Below, in pieces: positions 44,413 through 57,094 of a DNA stretch of 64,000 bases. The stretch's first letter is position 1. Each line of letters opens with the position of its first letter. Source of the stretch: Allacma fusca (taxonomy: Eukaryota; Arthropoda; Collembola; Symphypleona; Sminthuridae); assembly GCA_947179485.1 (NCBI GenBank), contig OX359250.1:47155450-47219449 (forward strand). Reading direction: 5' to 3'. The notes below the pieces were generated by a model. It did no database searches and was not told the DNA's origin. It saw only the letters and a list, made by a program, of their open reading frames with translations. Position numbers and translations under genes: made by a program.

Positions 44413-44980
44413 CAGAGCTGTCCAAAATACATGCTCCCCAAATACAAATTACAAAATACTAAATACATTCCTCAGGCGTCGAAAATACAAACTACAAAAT
44501 ACATTCTTCAGGCGACGAAAATACAAACTACAAAATACTAAATACATACTCAAAACGTAGAAAATACAAACTACAAAATACTAAATACATACTTGAAACG
44601 TAGACTCTTGAATTTAGCCTTATGGGATGTTAAAACGATTGAATTTCGTTTTACTTCATTGATGTGATTGGTTTTTGGCATAAACGGAAATTTCAAACCC
44701 CAAGACAGTGCGCCAACAAAAAACACAAGTAGCTCGTATAGCGAACAAAATACAAACTGCAAAATACATTGCGGACTTCACTTAAGTAACACAAACTACA
44801 AAATACATTGCTTCGTAAGATAAAATACAAACTACAAAATACAAAATACATTGCTTCATAAGACAAAATACAAACTACAAAATACATATCTAGCCACTAA
44901 AATACAAAATACAAAAGTGTATTTGAAATACGTATTTGAAATACATGTATTTAAAATACCATGTATTTTGGACAGCTCTG
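44413..44980. mobile_element. hAT-like MITE, ACAAACTACAAAATACA-word family, nested
   Basis: Perfect 21-bp terminal repeat beginning CAGAGCTGTCCAAAATACAT, with the perfect 8-bp duplication GTGATTTG (44405-44412 and 44981-44988). AATACAAACTACAAAATAC is reiterated more than ten times. It is inserted into the outer element. Confidence 0.92.
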
Positions 44981-45351
44981 GTGATTTGATACTTGAATGT
45001 CGGGTCCATAAATCTTGCGAACCGAACTTGGAATTGACTTGAACCCGAATTTGGATTTCAAGTACTTGAACTTTACAACTTTGTAGTATGAAGTCGCAAA
45101 AAAACACCAAAGGGCGGAGCTAAGATTTTCAATTTCCGTCGTCTTTATTAAATTCAGATTCGGGTTCACTCGTCGTTTTTTCGTTGTGTTACAGTCTCAC
45201 AGGACAAATTACTTCGACAGTTTTTCAAAAATGATGAAAAATTAGAAATACAGTTTTAAGCAAGACGATTTACAGAATACACAACAGTCACTCCAAATGA
45301 AAGTGAGCTCCAGCTTCTGTGCAAATCTCTGCAGGCATGGTTTCTAGTAAG

Positions 45352-45691
45352 GATGCCAATGGTCTGGTCCGGACTATTTATAATGGTCCGTTATTGGTCT
45401 GGTCCGGTCGGATTCAACACATGGGCCACACCAGATACAATTGGTTCAGCTTCAGGACCAGACCAGACCTGACCACAGGACCATGGTCTCAAACGTACTA
45501 AAATTAAAAATTTCTGTGTTAACGAAAACCCACGGGACAAATTAAAACTGACATTTCTGGGGATAAAAGAATTTGACGGGATAAAATGTGATTATTTAAT
45601 TGCTCTCAATGGTTTTCTGCACCATGGTTCGGAGCATGGTCTTTGGTCTGGTCTGGTCCGAACGACTGGATCAGACCAGACCATTGGCATC
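45352..45691. mobile_element. GGTCTGGTCC-word TIR element, nested
   Basis: GATGCCAATGGTCTGGTC at the left has its complement GACCAGACCATTGGCATC at the right. GGTCCGGAC words are inside. It lies inside the 44255-46003 element. No 8-bp duplication could be read, so insertion boundaries may differ by a few bases. Confidence 0.6.
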
Positions 45692-46204
45692 AACAGAGGG
45701 AGAAGAACGAACAAAGGCAGCAAACGCTGGAACTAGGATACTTGAATCGGTACTTGAAAGTGCAAGTTCGGGTTCAAGTAAAATCCATGCCCAGACCCGA
45801 ACTTGAACTAGATTCTTAGATCAAGTCAATTCTGTGCGCTTGCACTTGGACCAGAACCGACTTGAAGTTCCAAGTTCGGATCCAGCAAATACTTGAACTT
45901 CACCCGATTCAACCAAGTTGAAACGCTTATGATCCCGAACTTGATCCGAACTTGACCTGACTTGTTACTTGTCAAGTACTACTTGAACTCGAGCGCAGCT
46001 CTGATCTGTATGTGCAATTTGCTGGTTGATAAAATTGCACCTAGGATTATTATGAGACAAGTAAGTCCGAATGATTATTCGTCCTTCTCGCCTTTTAAGT
46101 CTGTATTAGTTAGTTCTGTATTTGGTGAATCCATTGTTTATCTGGTTTTCTTGATTTCATATAATCTAGAAGCCGCTCCCAGTTGGAACAACAACATTAG
46201 TATA

Positions 46205-46390
46205 CTGTACATGTTTTGTTTTTCTGTCCGGATCTATTGTTCCGTCCCGTCCCGAAATCTTTGGGACAAAAAAGTTCTTCCCGATTCAGTCCCGACATAA
46301 CATGGGGACAAAAATGTTGTCCCGAAACTGTCCCGATCCGACCTCGAACCGAAAACCTCGGGACGTCCCGTCCCGAACAGAAACCTGCCT
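46205..46390. repeat. TCCCG-word element, inverted relative to 5469
   Basis: It contains ATTGTTCCGTCCCGTCCCG, CAGTCCCGACATAACATGGGGAC and ends GTCCCGAACAGAAACCTGCCTG, the complement of the 5469 end. A deletion derivative of the family. Confidence 0.5.
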
Positions 46391-47135
46391 GTGACCACGT
46401 TACGTGACACCAGGCAAATCAAATTTTATGTAGGGAAAAATTAAGTGAAAAGTAAAACACCTAATGTTTTTGAAGGAAATCGACATCCGTTTGACCTCAG
46501 TAAATTAAATCAGTTCACGTATACACACAGGCAAATATGTATGTATGGACACCGGCATGTTAAGTTTGCGTCATCTAATTATAGCATGTGTTGCTTTGCA
46601 TTAAAGTGTCCTTCATTTCGACAGATATGGCAGATATCCCACAAACGTGGACATACGCAATTTGAATGAGAGCCATTAGAGCTACCTTTTTTTCAAACGC
46701 TGGAATTTCAATTAGTCGTTAAATACATACTATACCAAAATATGTACAACTGTATAAAACGATACTTGTGTACATACTTACAATTAACTGTGTTTAGGAG
46801 TGAAACCCTATCCCGTATTTTTTGGCGACAACGAAAATAAGGTAGTTCTTAGGAACATCTATATATTTACATTTACACACATTATCTCTAATATTTAGAC
46901 TTCGGGAATAAACGTATTCCTGCCAAGATGCAACACAAAAAGATGAAATAGTTAGAAGATTAAAAACACCATTGTTTGTGAGCTCAAACCATGTTAACAT
47001 CTAAATGTATTTGTTACATTTTTGATTCCCTGGATTACAATATTTTACTAATGCTGATGAAATTCAATTTTCAAAGTCGAAGCAAAAGCCTGCACAAGCT
47101 CCAAGTTTAGACATGTTTTATAACCACCACATCTT
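46391..47135. other. No gene recognised
   Basis: AT-rich. The stretch 46900-47110 parallels 32330-32580 (shared AGACTTCGGGA, AAAAACACCATTGTTTGTG and TGATGAAAT-CAATTTTCAAAGTCG blocks), a diverged direct repeat. No coding region. Confidence 0.45.
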
Positions 47136-47143
47136 ATGTAGAG

Positions 47144-47750
47144 TAGGAATGGGACTGTTCTGGTCCGGACCAGAAATTTTGGTCCGTTCTGGTCTGTTCC
47201 ATGGTCTGTTCCGGTCTGTTCCCTGGTTACGAAAGGACCAAATGTACCTGGTCCAAGAACCTTGATAGACCAATTAAACCTGGTCCAGCTCAAAGAACAG
47301 ACCAGAATGTTTGGTCCTTTGTTTGGCCCAGACCATTTGGAACGTTCCAGCATGTATTTCAACTGGTCGGACCAGATTCAATAGATGACCATTAAGTATT
47401 TCCAATTCCCGCGAATAGAATAGCATTGCTAGATTGTACAGCATGATACGATCGATTATTCAAAACAGTATCTAAATTGTCAAATGCTTGCGTGTTGTGA
47501 TCATATTATAAACCTATTCGGTCCTAGTGGTCTGGTCTGTTCTGTTCCGGTCTGGTCCATGTTATTTTTAGGAACAGAACATATGTTTCTGTTCCAGCAA
47601 TTTGTACGGACCAGATGGTTCCGGTCCTACAGTCTAAAAGACCATATGGTCCTGGTCCTACACGGAGAACAGATCAAATGGTCTGGTCCAGGCTCAAGGA
47701 CCAGACCATTCCAAGAAATCCTGGAACATTCCGGAACAGTCCCATTCCTA
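47144..47750. mobile_element. hAT-like MITE, GGTCTGGTCC/GGAACAG-word family
   Basis: TAGGAATGGGACTGTTC with its complement at the right, perfect 8-bp duplication ATGTAGAG (47136-47143 and 47751-47758). GGTCTGTTCCGGTCTG and GGTCCAGACC words lie on both sides of a unique core (47400-47515). Related in words to 45352-45691. Confidence 0.9.
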
Positions 47751-47758
47751 ATGTAGAG

Positions 47759-49041
47759 TAGATACCTAATGACTGTAAAATCTGAAATCTACCTCTGACG
47801 ATAAAAGCTGAAAGCCATTGTCCAGTTCGAAATTTACACTGGAACTATGCAAATTGTTTTCTTCCAAACCCCATAGTTTTTTGCTATATTAATGTTGACT
47901 GTTTTCAAATTCGTTGGGGAATCAAATTCAGGATAATTGAAATTCTTAAAACCTTTTTAAATCAGTGGTTGTAATTCGTAAGTACAGCATTAATCAAATT
48001 ACAAATATTTGTAAAAACCAATAATAAAATTTTTTTAAACTGGATGAAAATCTCCCTTATGCACGCTCGAAGTGCAATAATGGTCATGATGTTAGAGCAT
48101 CTGCCATTGTGATATTTTACTCCCGATGCCGCCCGTGACCCGTTAAGTTTTACCCGTACCCGCCCGACCCAAAATTCAAGTTCAACGACAAATGCCGTCC
48201 CGGCTCGCAAATAGAATAGCAACCCGCCCGTAAATACCAGTTCAGCTTATAAATATTTACAATTACCTAATCCACGATAATTTTCGCATTCGATTTTGCT
48301 CTATCGCAATCTTGTATTTTTCGACTTTTTTGAATGAAATTGGTAATAACTGGGGTTGCTTCCGCTGATTTTTTAAAAAATTATGTCTTTCCAGAGTTGA
48401 GGACCCTGCTTGGCCCGGTTGCCAGCTAAAATATTTGTGCACTTCACATAATTTAAGTAACCTGGTCAACCAGTATGTTTAAATGCTTTCCAAACTTGCG
48501 ATATTCCTGCTACTGTAATGGTGTTAGTTGACTTTTTGAATGTTAACTAACGATTTAATTCCGGCTTTGGTAAGCACTTCTGGTGATTTTCCTGAATTTA
48601 TTGCAATGACTTCTGGATTCTTGTTACCAATATGTGAATTATTAGCAGGATTCATCTTCTAGACTAATTGTAAATGTAATTTTCCACCGAAATGAATAGC
48701 AGAATGAACTACTATTACCAAATAACAATAGCAGGTATGCCATAAAAGAATAATTGCTAGAAGACCCACACACAGTCATTCTTTGTTTTAAAGGTAAAAT
48801 TACAAATGTTCGTAATTCGTTCAATGTATTCAAGAATATCGTGGACTGAACTTGCTAACCCGCTTTAATTTAAAATGCTTAGAACGGAGACCGGCTAGAG
48901 AGATGCTTCAACAGTGCTTGCCTATAGACACAGTATATTTAGTTATAATATTGTAACTACAACTAATTCTTATTTTATAGAATTATTATTTTTTTTGTAT
49001 TAACATTATACAAGTGATTATGAGCTATCTTATAAGATCCT
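47759..49041. other. No gene; CCCGCCCG fragment at 48120-48240
   Basis: ACCCGTACCCGCCCGACCC words at 48120-48240 resemble the ends of other word-type elements but lack termini. The remainder is AT-rich and shows nothing. The last ~100 bp are likely the 3' UTR of the following minus-strand LINE. Confidence 0.4.
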
Positions 49042-51830
49042 CTAATAACACATTATTATTTCTTCTAAAAATTCCTTCTTTAAACCAAATTGATTCCGAA
49101 AATCTTCAAAACGTTTAGTTATCGTGCCACGAGCACCAATCATCAATCCAATGACTTCAATTGTTTTTACACCATATTTCTGTTGAAAATATGGAATACA
49201 TGGTTCATAAATATATTTTTTCTCTTTATCAACATCATCAGGCTGGTGATGGCCCTGTTCCCATCTTATTGTTGGATCTATAATTAAACCTGTCTTATTC
49301 TTCTTATCAATGCATAAGATGTCAACTTATCTGGTTGATCCATTTGTTTCCAAACAATGAACTTCTTCTGCATAATTTTCTTTCTTTCTAAATTCATTTG
49401 CAATTAATGTTCGAATCTGATTGTGCCTATTATTTCTCAAAAGATCTCCTTTTTCACAGTCGCCAAGAATATGAGGTAGGGTTTCTCTCCTAGTACATCC
49501 AACATGTTTGCACAAGGGGCCATCTTGACTTCTGCCTGGAATAGATCTTACTGGGAAAACATTTGTAGACATTTTTAAAATTGAAAGCCACTCCGAACTT
49601 GTAATTCCATTTTTATTTAATATTAACTTGTTTCCAAATTCACATTCTTCAAATAATTCAACACCAGCTCCACGATGAGGTTTAGAGCACCATTCTTGAA
49701 ACTGATCATCACGTAGTTTTTTTTATCAATTTAGTTATTTTCAATTTTTTATTTGATGTCTGCAAGTTTGTAACCTCTTCAAAAGTCACCTTTAGAGCTG
49801 CTATACATTCTTCAATTTCAATGCCAATATCTCTTACATAAGGGATGAATTTGTCATTAGCTTTTAACAAAGCTAAACAGATATTATAATGTTGTAGGAA
49901 CGCTTCCCATTCTGCATTCATCATTTCTAATCCACGTAATTTTCTTGATGTGTACAACATTGCATTTGGAATGTCATTTGGTAATCCAATTATTTCTTTG
50001 ATAGCACTTGAAATTAGCTTATTTAATTTTTTTAAATGACATTGGGATCTTATTTAACAGTGAACATTGCAATGGATAAATTAATGTAGGCCATATGTAC
50101 TGATTGATAATATTTAACTTCTGATCAGGTCTTAACATTGGCGTTGATACTAAATTTTGGAGATCTTTACCGAAATTTTTTATCACGGTTGGCATATCAA
50201 AAACGATTTCATCATTATAAGTGACACCTAAATATTTTATGGTCTCATCCACTTCAATGGCAGGAATGATAAAATCGTTACTAATTTGTACTTGTTGGTT
50301 AACTAACATTCCGTTGTTAATTACAATAGCCTTTTATTTACTTGGGTTTGAATTATAACCGACTTTGTTCAAATTAAACAATGCTATCCGACCCAACTCA
50401 GCTGCTCCTTCTATTGACTCCGAGGCTACTGCTAGATCATCTGCACACCCCGCATTGGTAAATTTCATGACATCAGGATGTATCTCAAAACCATATCTAT
50501 TGGCTACTTCTATTTCCGAAAGCTCTTTATGAACATGGTTAGTTGAGATATTAAATTGTAAAGGCGAACATGGCAAATCTTGAAACACTCCTTTCTTTAC
50601 TTCGATTGGTTTGGATAATCCATGTTTAGTCATTATCTGGGTTTGATTACCTTGCATCAAATTGATGGACATATTCCTCTTTGTCGGCATTATTGTGTGT
50701 TTCATTGAAAGTATCATGTGATCATGAGAGGACTCTTCGAAAGCTTTATCAACATCAACAAATAAAATGCAACAGCTAACCCTCCGACGTTTTGTCTTTC
50801 TGAGAATTCCAGCTATAATGGAAGCATTGATCTGGCATCCCGGTGTATGAACAAATCCTCGTTGATTTTCATTAATTGTAACAAAATGACGTAATTACTC
50901 TTTCAATAATTCTTCTAATTACAGAACAAATTGATATTGGTCTCCAATTTCTAATGTCATTTTTGTCACCCTTCTTGTAAATCAAAATGGTGTGTGCTTT
51001 TCGGAATGACTCTGGAACAATATTCCATTTCTGCATGATGGATGCAATAGATGCAAGTACATTTTCAGATTTAAGCCTTTTGACACTAATAGTAACTTGA
51101 TCTAAACCAGCTCCTGTATCAATGTTCATTACTTTTAACGCTTCCAAAATTTCATCCGGTGAAATAATTGTTGTGTATCCTTCATCAATGCTAGTTTGTA
51201 ATGTTAGATCTAATTGTGATCCATAATCATCAAGAGTCATATGATTAGGAGTGCTCCATCTGGTATTAAAATATTCAAATACTTCTTCCTGTTGAATTGT
51301 GCATTTAGTTTGAAGGGGATGTCAGTTTAAGTAATTTCCGAACTACTTTCCTTCTTGAATTATAATATTGATACTGAATCAATTCATAGTTATACTGAGC
51401 TCTATTATCATCCTTCTTCCTTTTAGATGTTCTTTCAGGGTTAGAAGAACGTTTATGTGTTTGTTGAAAATTCCTAAATTGTTCACGTTTGCGAACCTCA
51501 TAATATTTTCTTGCAGGATGTTTCGGACCTGGTAGTTGATCAATTGAATTTTTCAATACAGTGGACACTTCATTCACTTTTTCATCAAAATCCTTCTGGG
51601 AAGGCTTATCATCAATCATTGCACTTAACACATTGTTGATCCTTGCTAGTTCATCATTCAGTCTTTTTAAAATTGTCTTATTTTCGTCACTTTCAGTATT
51701 TTCACAAGTTTCTTGTATCACTTGATATTGATCAACTATATTTGCCTATATGTGACTTTTAAGATTTAAAAAGTGAGTGTGACAATGTGGACATTCTTTT
51801 GTTAATTTTGCAATTTTTGTTTTTTCACTT
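49042..51830 (-). pseudogene. LINE with restriction-like endonuclease (R2/NeSL-type), multiply frameshifted
   Basis: Read on the minus strand: a C2H2-like finger (ECPHCH...H) at 51746-51830; a basic linker; RT pieces with KKGDKNDIRNWRPIS (50872-51240) and the catalytic ADDLAV (near 50420-50440); and a thumb region. A CCHC knuckle (CKHVGC...H...DC, around 49455-49515) follows. Last is a restriction-like endonuclease segment with IIDPTIRWE (about 49255-49285), ending at a TAG at 49042-49044. The RT-knuckle-endonuclease order is that of R2-type LINEs. At least six frame breaks mean it is dead. Target site not identified. Confidence 0.8.
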
Positions 51831-51869
51831 TTCTTGACATTTTTTATTAAAAAAATGAATAACTTATTC

Positions 51870-52140
51870 AAATTATTAAACAATGTTTTTTAAATTTTTT
51901 CACTGAAAAAAATAGCAATGCTAATTTCATCTATTAATATAGCTTCAATAATCCCCAAATAAATAAAATCCCCTTGTATCACCAAAAGGTGAAAATTTAA
52001 CCCCAAATTAATTCGAAATTCGTAATCTGCATGACTTAATTGCCCATACCCAAATATATCATCAATGAGATCACACCCCATCCTATCCACCCAAACCCCA
52101 AATACGGAGCAAAAAATAGTGCTGCTTCCTGTTCCACAGC
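51870..52140 (-). repeat. Dispersed repeat shared with 5060-5340
   Basis: The reverse complement aligns with 5060-5340 over about 250 bp. It lies immediately 5' of the R2-type LINE in the same orientation, so it may be its 5' UTR. The other copy stands alone. Confidence 0.5.
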
Positions 52141-53316
52141 TCTATCCGTTTTTTAGAGCTATCGCACAAAACTAAAATGTAAAAACCGGCCATAATTACC
52201 AGCTTTGTTTTAATTTGTTGTTAATTTGTTGTTGTGAGCGAACTCTTCATAAAACGAGTTACGCTTGTTATTATTTTGTCACAATTGAATGATTTTGTTG
52301 TTGTTTTGTGGAACTCAAATCTAAACTTGCGTCAAAATCAAAACTTGAACCTCAATCAAATTTTAATCAAGGTTCGAATTTCAATTAATGTGCAAACCGG
52401 AACTGACGATGAGGTCTAACCGTCTAACAGGGAACTGCATTTATTTAAGTTGTTGTTTTGATTTGCAGTGCTGTTCTTCTTTTTATAAAAAAAATAATTA
52501 GTTGTGTTAATAAAATGTTTGTTACTGTATTTGCAACAAAACTGCAACTATATTGTTACATTCTACATAGGACTTATTGTGTAGCCCGAGATTCCGTTTG
52601 TTCCATTCCGTGAGTTACAGGATCAGATGTTTTATCATTCCTTTGATAATGGAATGAGCTCTGCTGAATGTACCGGTTCGTTTATTCAATTATAAGCCAA
52701 TTCAAAAAGTTCCTTTAGCTGGTACAAATGCTAGTAACTAAACACTTAACAACAAATGTAGTGGGTAAATCCCTAAACGGTATCTTCTCTTTTTGCCCCA
52801 TTTCCTGCGTTGCCCTGGATGTTCAATGGGTTTCGCTCGGATGGAGCGATCCCTGGCAAGGCTTCGTCCTTACTGGAGATGATGGTAGTTTGAAATCTAA
52901 ATTGAAACTTATCTTATTCTATTTTTTAGGTCTAAAGTTAACTAACTTTCTATTTCTTTATTTACAAAACAATTGCACTTGGCAATGATTGCACCATTGA
53001 TGTTTCGTTTCCTTTGATCCTTTCTTATTGTTATGCTTACTTAGCGTTTAATTGTATATAGGTCATAGCTTTTGTCCTTATTCGTTGTTTATGCTGACTA
53101 ATTAGTTGTACGTAACAATCTTACAACACTAGCACCGCTGATTGTATGCTCTACTACAAAGGAGATTTATGGCCTGGTTTCTCGTTAGAGTTTGTAGTGG
53201 GACCGCAATAGCCGGTCTTCATTCTAGGAATTTAAATTATAACAGGTTAGCAAGTTTAGTCGACGATATGTACATTCTTAACCACTGGTTCTCCATGCAC
53301 AACTCAAGGACTTTTA
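52141..53316. other. No gene; probably includes the 3' UTR of the LINE at 53317
   Basis: AT-rich, with GTTGTT-rich sequence at 52205-52320. The part next to 53316 should be LINE 3' UTR. I could not find its tail or target duplication. Confidence 0.35.
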
Positions 53317-56220
53317 CTAACATTCGCGGTCTTTTTTACCGCGTTGAAAAGGCCGCAACCACCTGGCAACGCACTTGGGAAGGGTAGTTCGTTTCAATTT
53401 GCAGCGGTTCCTCTTTGAGTACAATGTTAGTAGAAATCTGTCAATTTTAGCTTGTATGAGGTCTAAATTTGACTTACAGGCGTTACTCCATATAAGCAGA
53501 CAAAAATCAACATGTGACAGAACAAATGCATTTATAAGCATACACTGCGTGTTGAGATTAAGATATCTACGTACATGGGTAATAATCCCCATACTTTTGG
53601 TTACCTTTTTGAGTACATAGTTACAATGTTCCTTATAGTTTAATTTATCATCAATTATAATCCCGAGATATTTGAATGACCATAACCTCTCGATAGGCTC
53701 ATTACCAATAACAAGGGTTTCACTCACGTCCACTGCCCTGGTAGACTTGTTAAAAATAACATATTTAGTTTTTTGTGTACTGATTACAAGAGAATTATTA
53801 CGCATCCACAAATTAAGTTTGTCAAGCCAGACTTGCATTCCTGCAAACAAACTAGAAATACACTTATCAGCAATATATAATACTAGATCATCCGCGTATG
53901 CAACATAGTCAATGGTTAGTAGGTCTCCAATATCCGACAAAAAGAGTGTAAAAAGAAATGGTCCCAGAATAGAGCCTTGCGGAACACCATTTATGTCATC
54001 ATATTGTTTTGACAAGTTGTCATTGATATAGATTTTAAATTTCCTGTTATACAGATAGTCACATAGTAAACGTAGAAGCATCGGGTTACACCTGAAGTTC
54101 CTTTTAATTTTCTGCAATAGTAGCAGGCGCAATACAGAGTTAAATGCCTTTTTCAAGTCGATAAATACAGCTAGTACTTTAACAGAGGGAGCACCAAGGT
54201 ACATACATATTTGATGTACAAAGCAGAATATAGCCGTAAAGCAGGAGCGACCCTTACGAAATCCATGCTGACGTTCGTCCAAGTTGGCTTTACATTCATA
54301 TAGAAGTCGTGAATATATAATCTTCTCAAAGAGCTTGTTCAAAAAGGGCAAGCAGTGTATAGGACAGAACGAGTCAGGACTTGTCTTGCTTCCTTTCGCC
54401 TTATATATTGGAGTGATGATGGCTGTCTTAAAATGTGAGGGTATCGTGCCGTTTATCAACATTAAGTTAAACAGTAACATAATAGGAGTCACAAGAGAGG
54501 CTTTACAGAAGATCTTGCGGTTGATGCATTCGTATGTACTAGATATGCATTTCAGTTGACGAGCTGCCGTCCAGATTTCGTTAGCAGATATAGAAGCGCA
54601 GTCCATGCCAGTGGTTATTGATTGCTTGAAAGCTAGTATATCTTCGTCTGTATAGTTACAAGGAAGTGTAAATGAGTCTGCAAGACTATCACATACACTA
54701 TTAAGGTTAGTTATAACGTTGCCGTTAACATGAAGTTCATCAATAGTTGTACCACTATGTTTGCTTTTCCCCAATAACTTGTCCACAACTTTCCATACTC
54801 CATAACTTGTGTTATTGACATGTAGTTGATTTGTAAAGTACAGTCTTTTAGCTTCATAAATGTCATGTTTCACTTTAGCTCTATACCATTTATATTCAGC
54901 CCATAGAGACGACGACCTATCTGTGCACGCCAGCTTCTTTAGCTTATCCCTATATAGGATCATAGAACGTATATCACAAGAAATCCACGACTGAGTTTTA
55001 AACTTTACACGTTTTCTCATAAGAGCTGCATGCTGATCAAGAAGTACCTTTATAGTTGTACTGATTACATTGTACACAAAATCAGTATTATACTTAGCAT
55101 TGACAAGAAAGTCCCACTTAATTTTACACAGCTCTGTATTGAAAGTCACCCAGTCTATGTCATCAAGTTTACGGTACTGGATTTCTTTTACATTATGAGA
55201 TGCAGGTTTCTTAAAACTATACTTAAAGGTAATGTAATCATGGTCATAGAGGCCAGTAACATTACTATTCCAGTCCAGAGATAGGTTTACAGGTACGTAT
55301 AAGTGGTCAATAAGTGAGCTAGATTGTCTCTTCCCAAAGTCCCTTCTTGTTTGTACATTAACTACCTGCTTATAGTTATACATGCGCAGGATTGATAAAA
55401 GCTTAATTGCATCTGTTGACATATTCGAAAGGTCTATATTTACATCCCCTACAATTATGAACAATTGTTTTAGACTAGTAGTATAACGTAGCAATCCATC
55501 CACAAAAAGTTAGATACCGAGCTTTTGGGGGGTCTGTAGATAGTAACAACTACTATTGACTGAAATTCGGTTAGACCCATTTTACATGCCAATAGTTCTA
55601 CATCCGAGTTAAAATATTCAACATTAAGCTCAATGACTCGATATCTTAGCCTGTTATGGAGATAGATAAGCAGGCCGCCACCTTTTTTATGGGGACGATG
55701 TTTACACAGCATGTTATACCCAGAAATGTTATACATATCAATATTGGTTTCCTCATTAAAAAAAGTTTCAATGATTGCTACGAAGTCAAGACTTAGATTA
55801 CAGATAATGGTTTTAAGTTCTTCTGCTTTGTGTAGTGCAAAGTTATTAATGTTAAGACATAATAGACCAATATGTTTACAGGAGAGAGTATGTACCTTGT
55901 GTGTCGTTGGTAAGGACAAAGGTACTGTGTCAGCTTCAATTGGGCATTCAAGTATTGTGGCCGAGTCTGCAGTTTTACTTAAACAGGTTACACAAATCCA
56001 CAAGTCACGATTAATTGATCTGTAAACACTCAGATTCACACAGGTACGATGATAATAGCAGCCACATGTACAACAAGATAAGCAAAGTGCACGAGCTCTT
56101 ATCTTTTGAGCACAAATGATACAGATTTGAGCACTGACAGTTATTATACAGTCACAAAAATAAGCAAGGATGATAAGGACGGGGAAAACCTCGCTTGTAT
56201 GGAGTTTGAAGAGTGATCCA
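53317..56220 (-). pseudogene. CR1/Jockey-group LINE: PHD finger, endonuclease, RT (one frameshift)
   Basis: The minus-strand frame is open from about 56220. A PHD-type C4HC3 finger (CIIC...CLSC...H..C...WICVTC) spans 56123-55983. The AP-endonuclease follows, with LCLNINN, IIETFF, YRPPK, GDVNID and a final DHD. RT has HGFRKGRSC, FIDLKKAF, NGVPQGSILGP and YADDLVLY (near codon 534 of the second frame). It stops at 53317. The only break is at a 5-base A/T run (55504-55508), where one base seems missing between the endonuclease halves. No in-frame ATG precedes the finger, so the copy is probably 5' truncated or starts elsewhere. Near-intact, so fairly young. Confidence 0.85.
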
Positions 56221-56454
56221 GTCAGTCAAATGATATAATAATTTTCCTAATTATTTAAACCTGTATGCTTAATACCAAACATATTTGAAAAGTAACCTGT
56301 TTCATAGTCCAGTGTAGAAAACAAGAAATTAATCCATAATCAGCCCTAGTTAATTAAAATTTATTCACGTAGTATTTTCTTGCAAGGGTAATCTGTAATC
56401 CATAATCAATCATTTCTTTTGTGAAATATGCCCAGCTTGACCAATACAATTTAG

Positions 56455-56861
56455 CAGGGTTCGGATTTTTGTAAATCTCCCTGGTAGATTATTTCTGAAT
56501 TTCCCTACTGAATCAAATGTTCCGGCTAGGAGGTTCCCAACAATTTCAAAAATCCCTGCTGAAAAAAGGTCAACGATGTTCAAAATCCCTGCTGGAAAAA
56601 ATTATTCCCCTGCAAGTCGACAAACCTCTTTGAAATAAGGTCAACCAATCTAAAAATTCCTGTTTGCCTAACAAATTTCCAAGAAACGCGTTAACAAATT
56701 TGAAAAACCCTGCCAAAAAAAGATCAACGAATTTTTAAAATCCATGTTCGCAAAATAGAATCCCTTCCTTTTGAGACTTTCCCTGCAGGAAATATCTTTT
56801 TCCTGTCAGTAAATTTTTCCCTGGGAAGAATTTCTCTCTTCCCACAAAAACCCGACCCCTG
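56455..56861. mobile_element. hAT-like MITE, CAGGGGTCGGATTTTTG family
   Basis: CAGGGTTCGGATTTTTGTAA at the left, CCCGACCCCTG at the right, perfect 8-bp duplication CAATTTAG (56447-56454 and 56862-56869). Inner CAAAAATCCCTGCTGAAAAAAGGTCAACG words are reiterated with variations. Confidence 0.9.
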
Positions 56862-57094
56862 CAATTTAGCATAATGAAAGTTGGGGTGGGATACCTTTCC
56901 TATACCTTGTTTTGGAAGGGTACTTTTTAAAACCGTCTTTATTTGTGTGTTATAAAATATTTTCAATGATTGAAAAGCATCTCATGTGTTTTCAAATACA
57001 TTTTTAATTACTTGAAATATTAGACATGCATTCAACTTTTGAATATTTAAAATGCTTGCACATTCAGAATCTTAAATACAACTTTGTCTTTCAG

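Larger units (their letters stand above)
44255..46003. mobile_element. hAT-like MITE, TTGAACTTGAACCCG-word family, with two nested MITEs
   Basis: The left CAGACCTGCGTTCGGGT... and right ...GAGCGCAGCTCTG are imperfect inverted ends. ATCTGTAT lies at 44247-44254 and 46004-46011, with one extra T at the left. Words for CAAGTACTTGAAC and CCGAACTTGA cover 44270-44410, 44990-45170 and 45740-45990. Two other elements sit inside. Confidence 0.7.

Noticed and set aside
44413-44980. CRISPR-like or satellite array
   Set aside because: Repeats are imperfect and unspaced, occur in both orientations, and are bounded by a terminal repeat and 8-bp duplication.
54284-55284. Plus-strand frames of 84-91 codons
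   Set aside because: Antisense shadows of the LINE RT/endonuclease on the minus strand.
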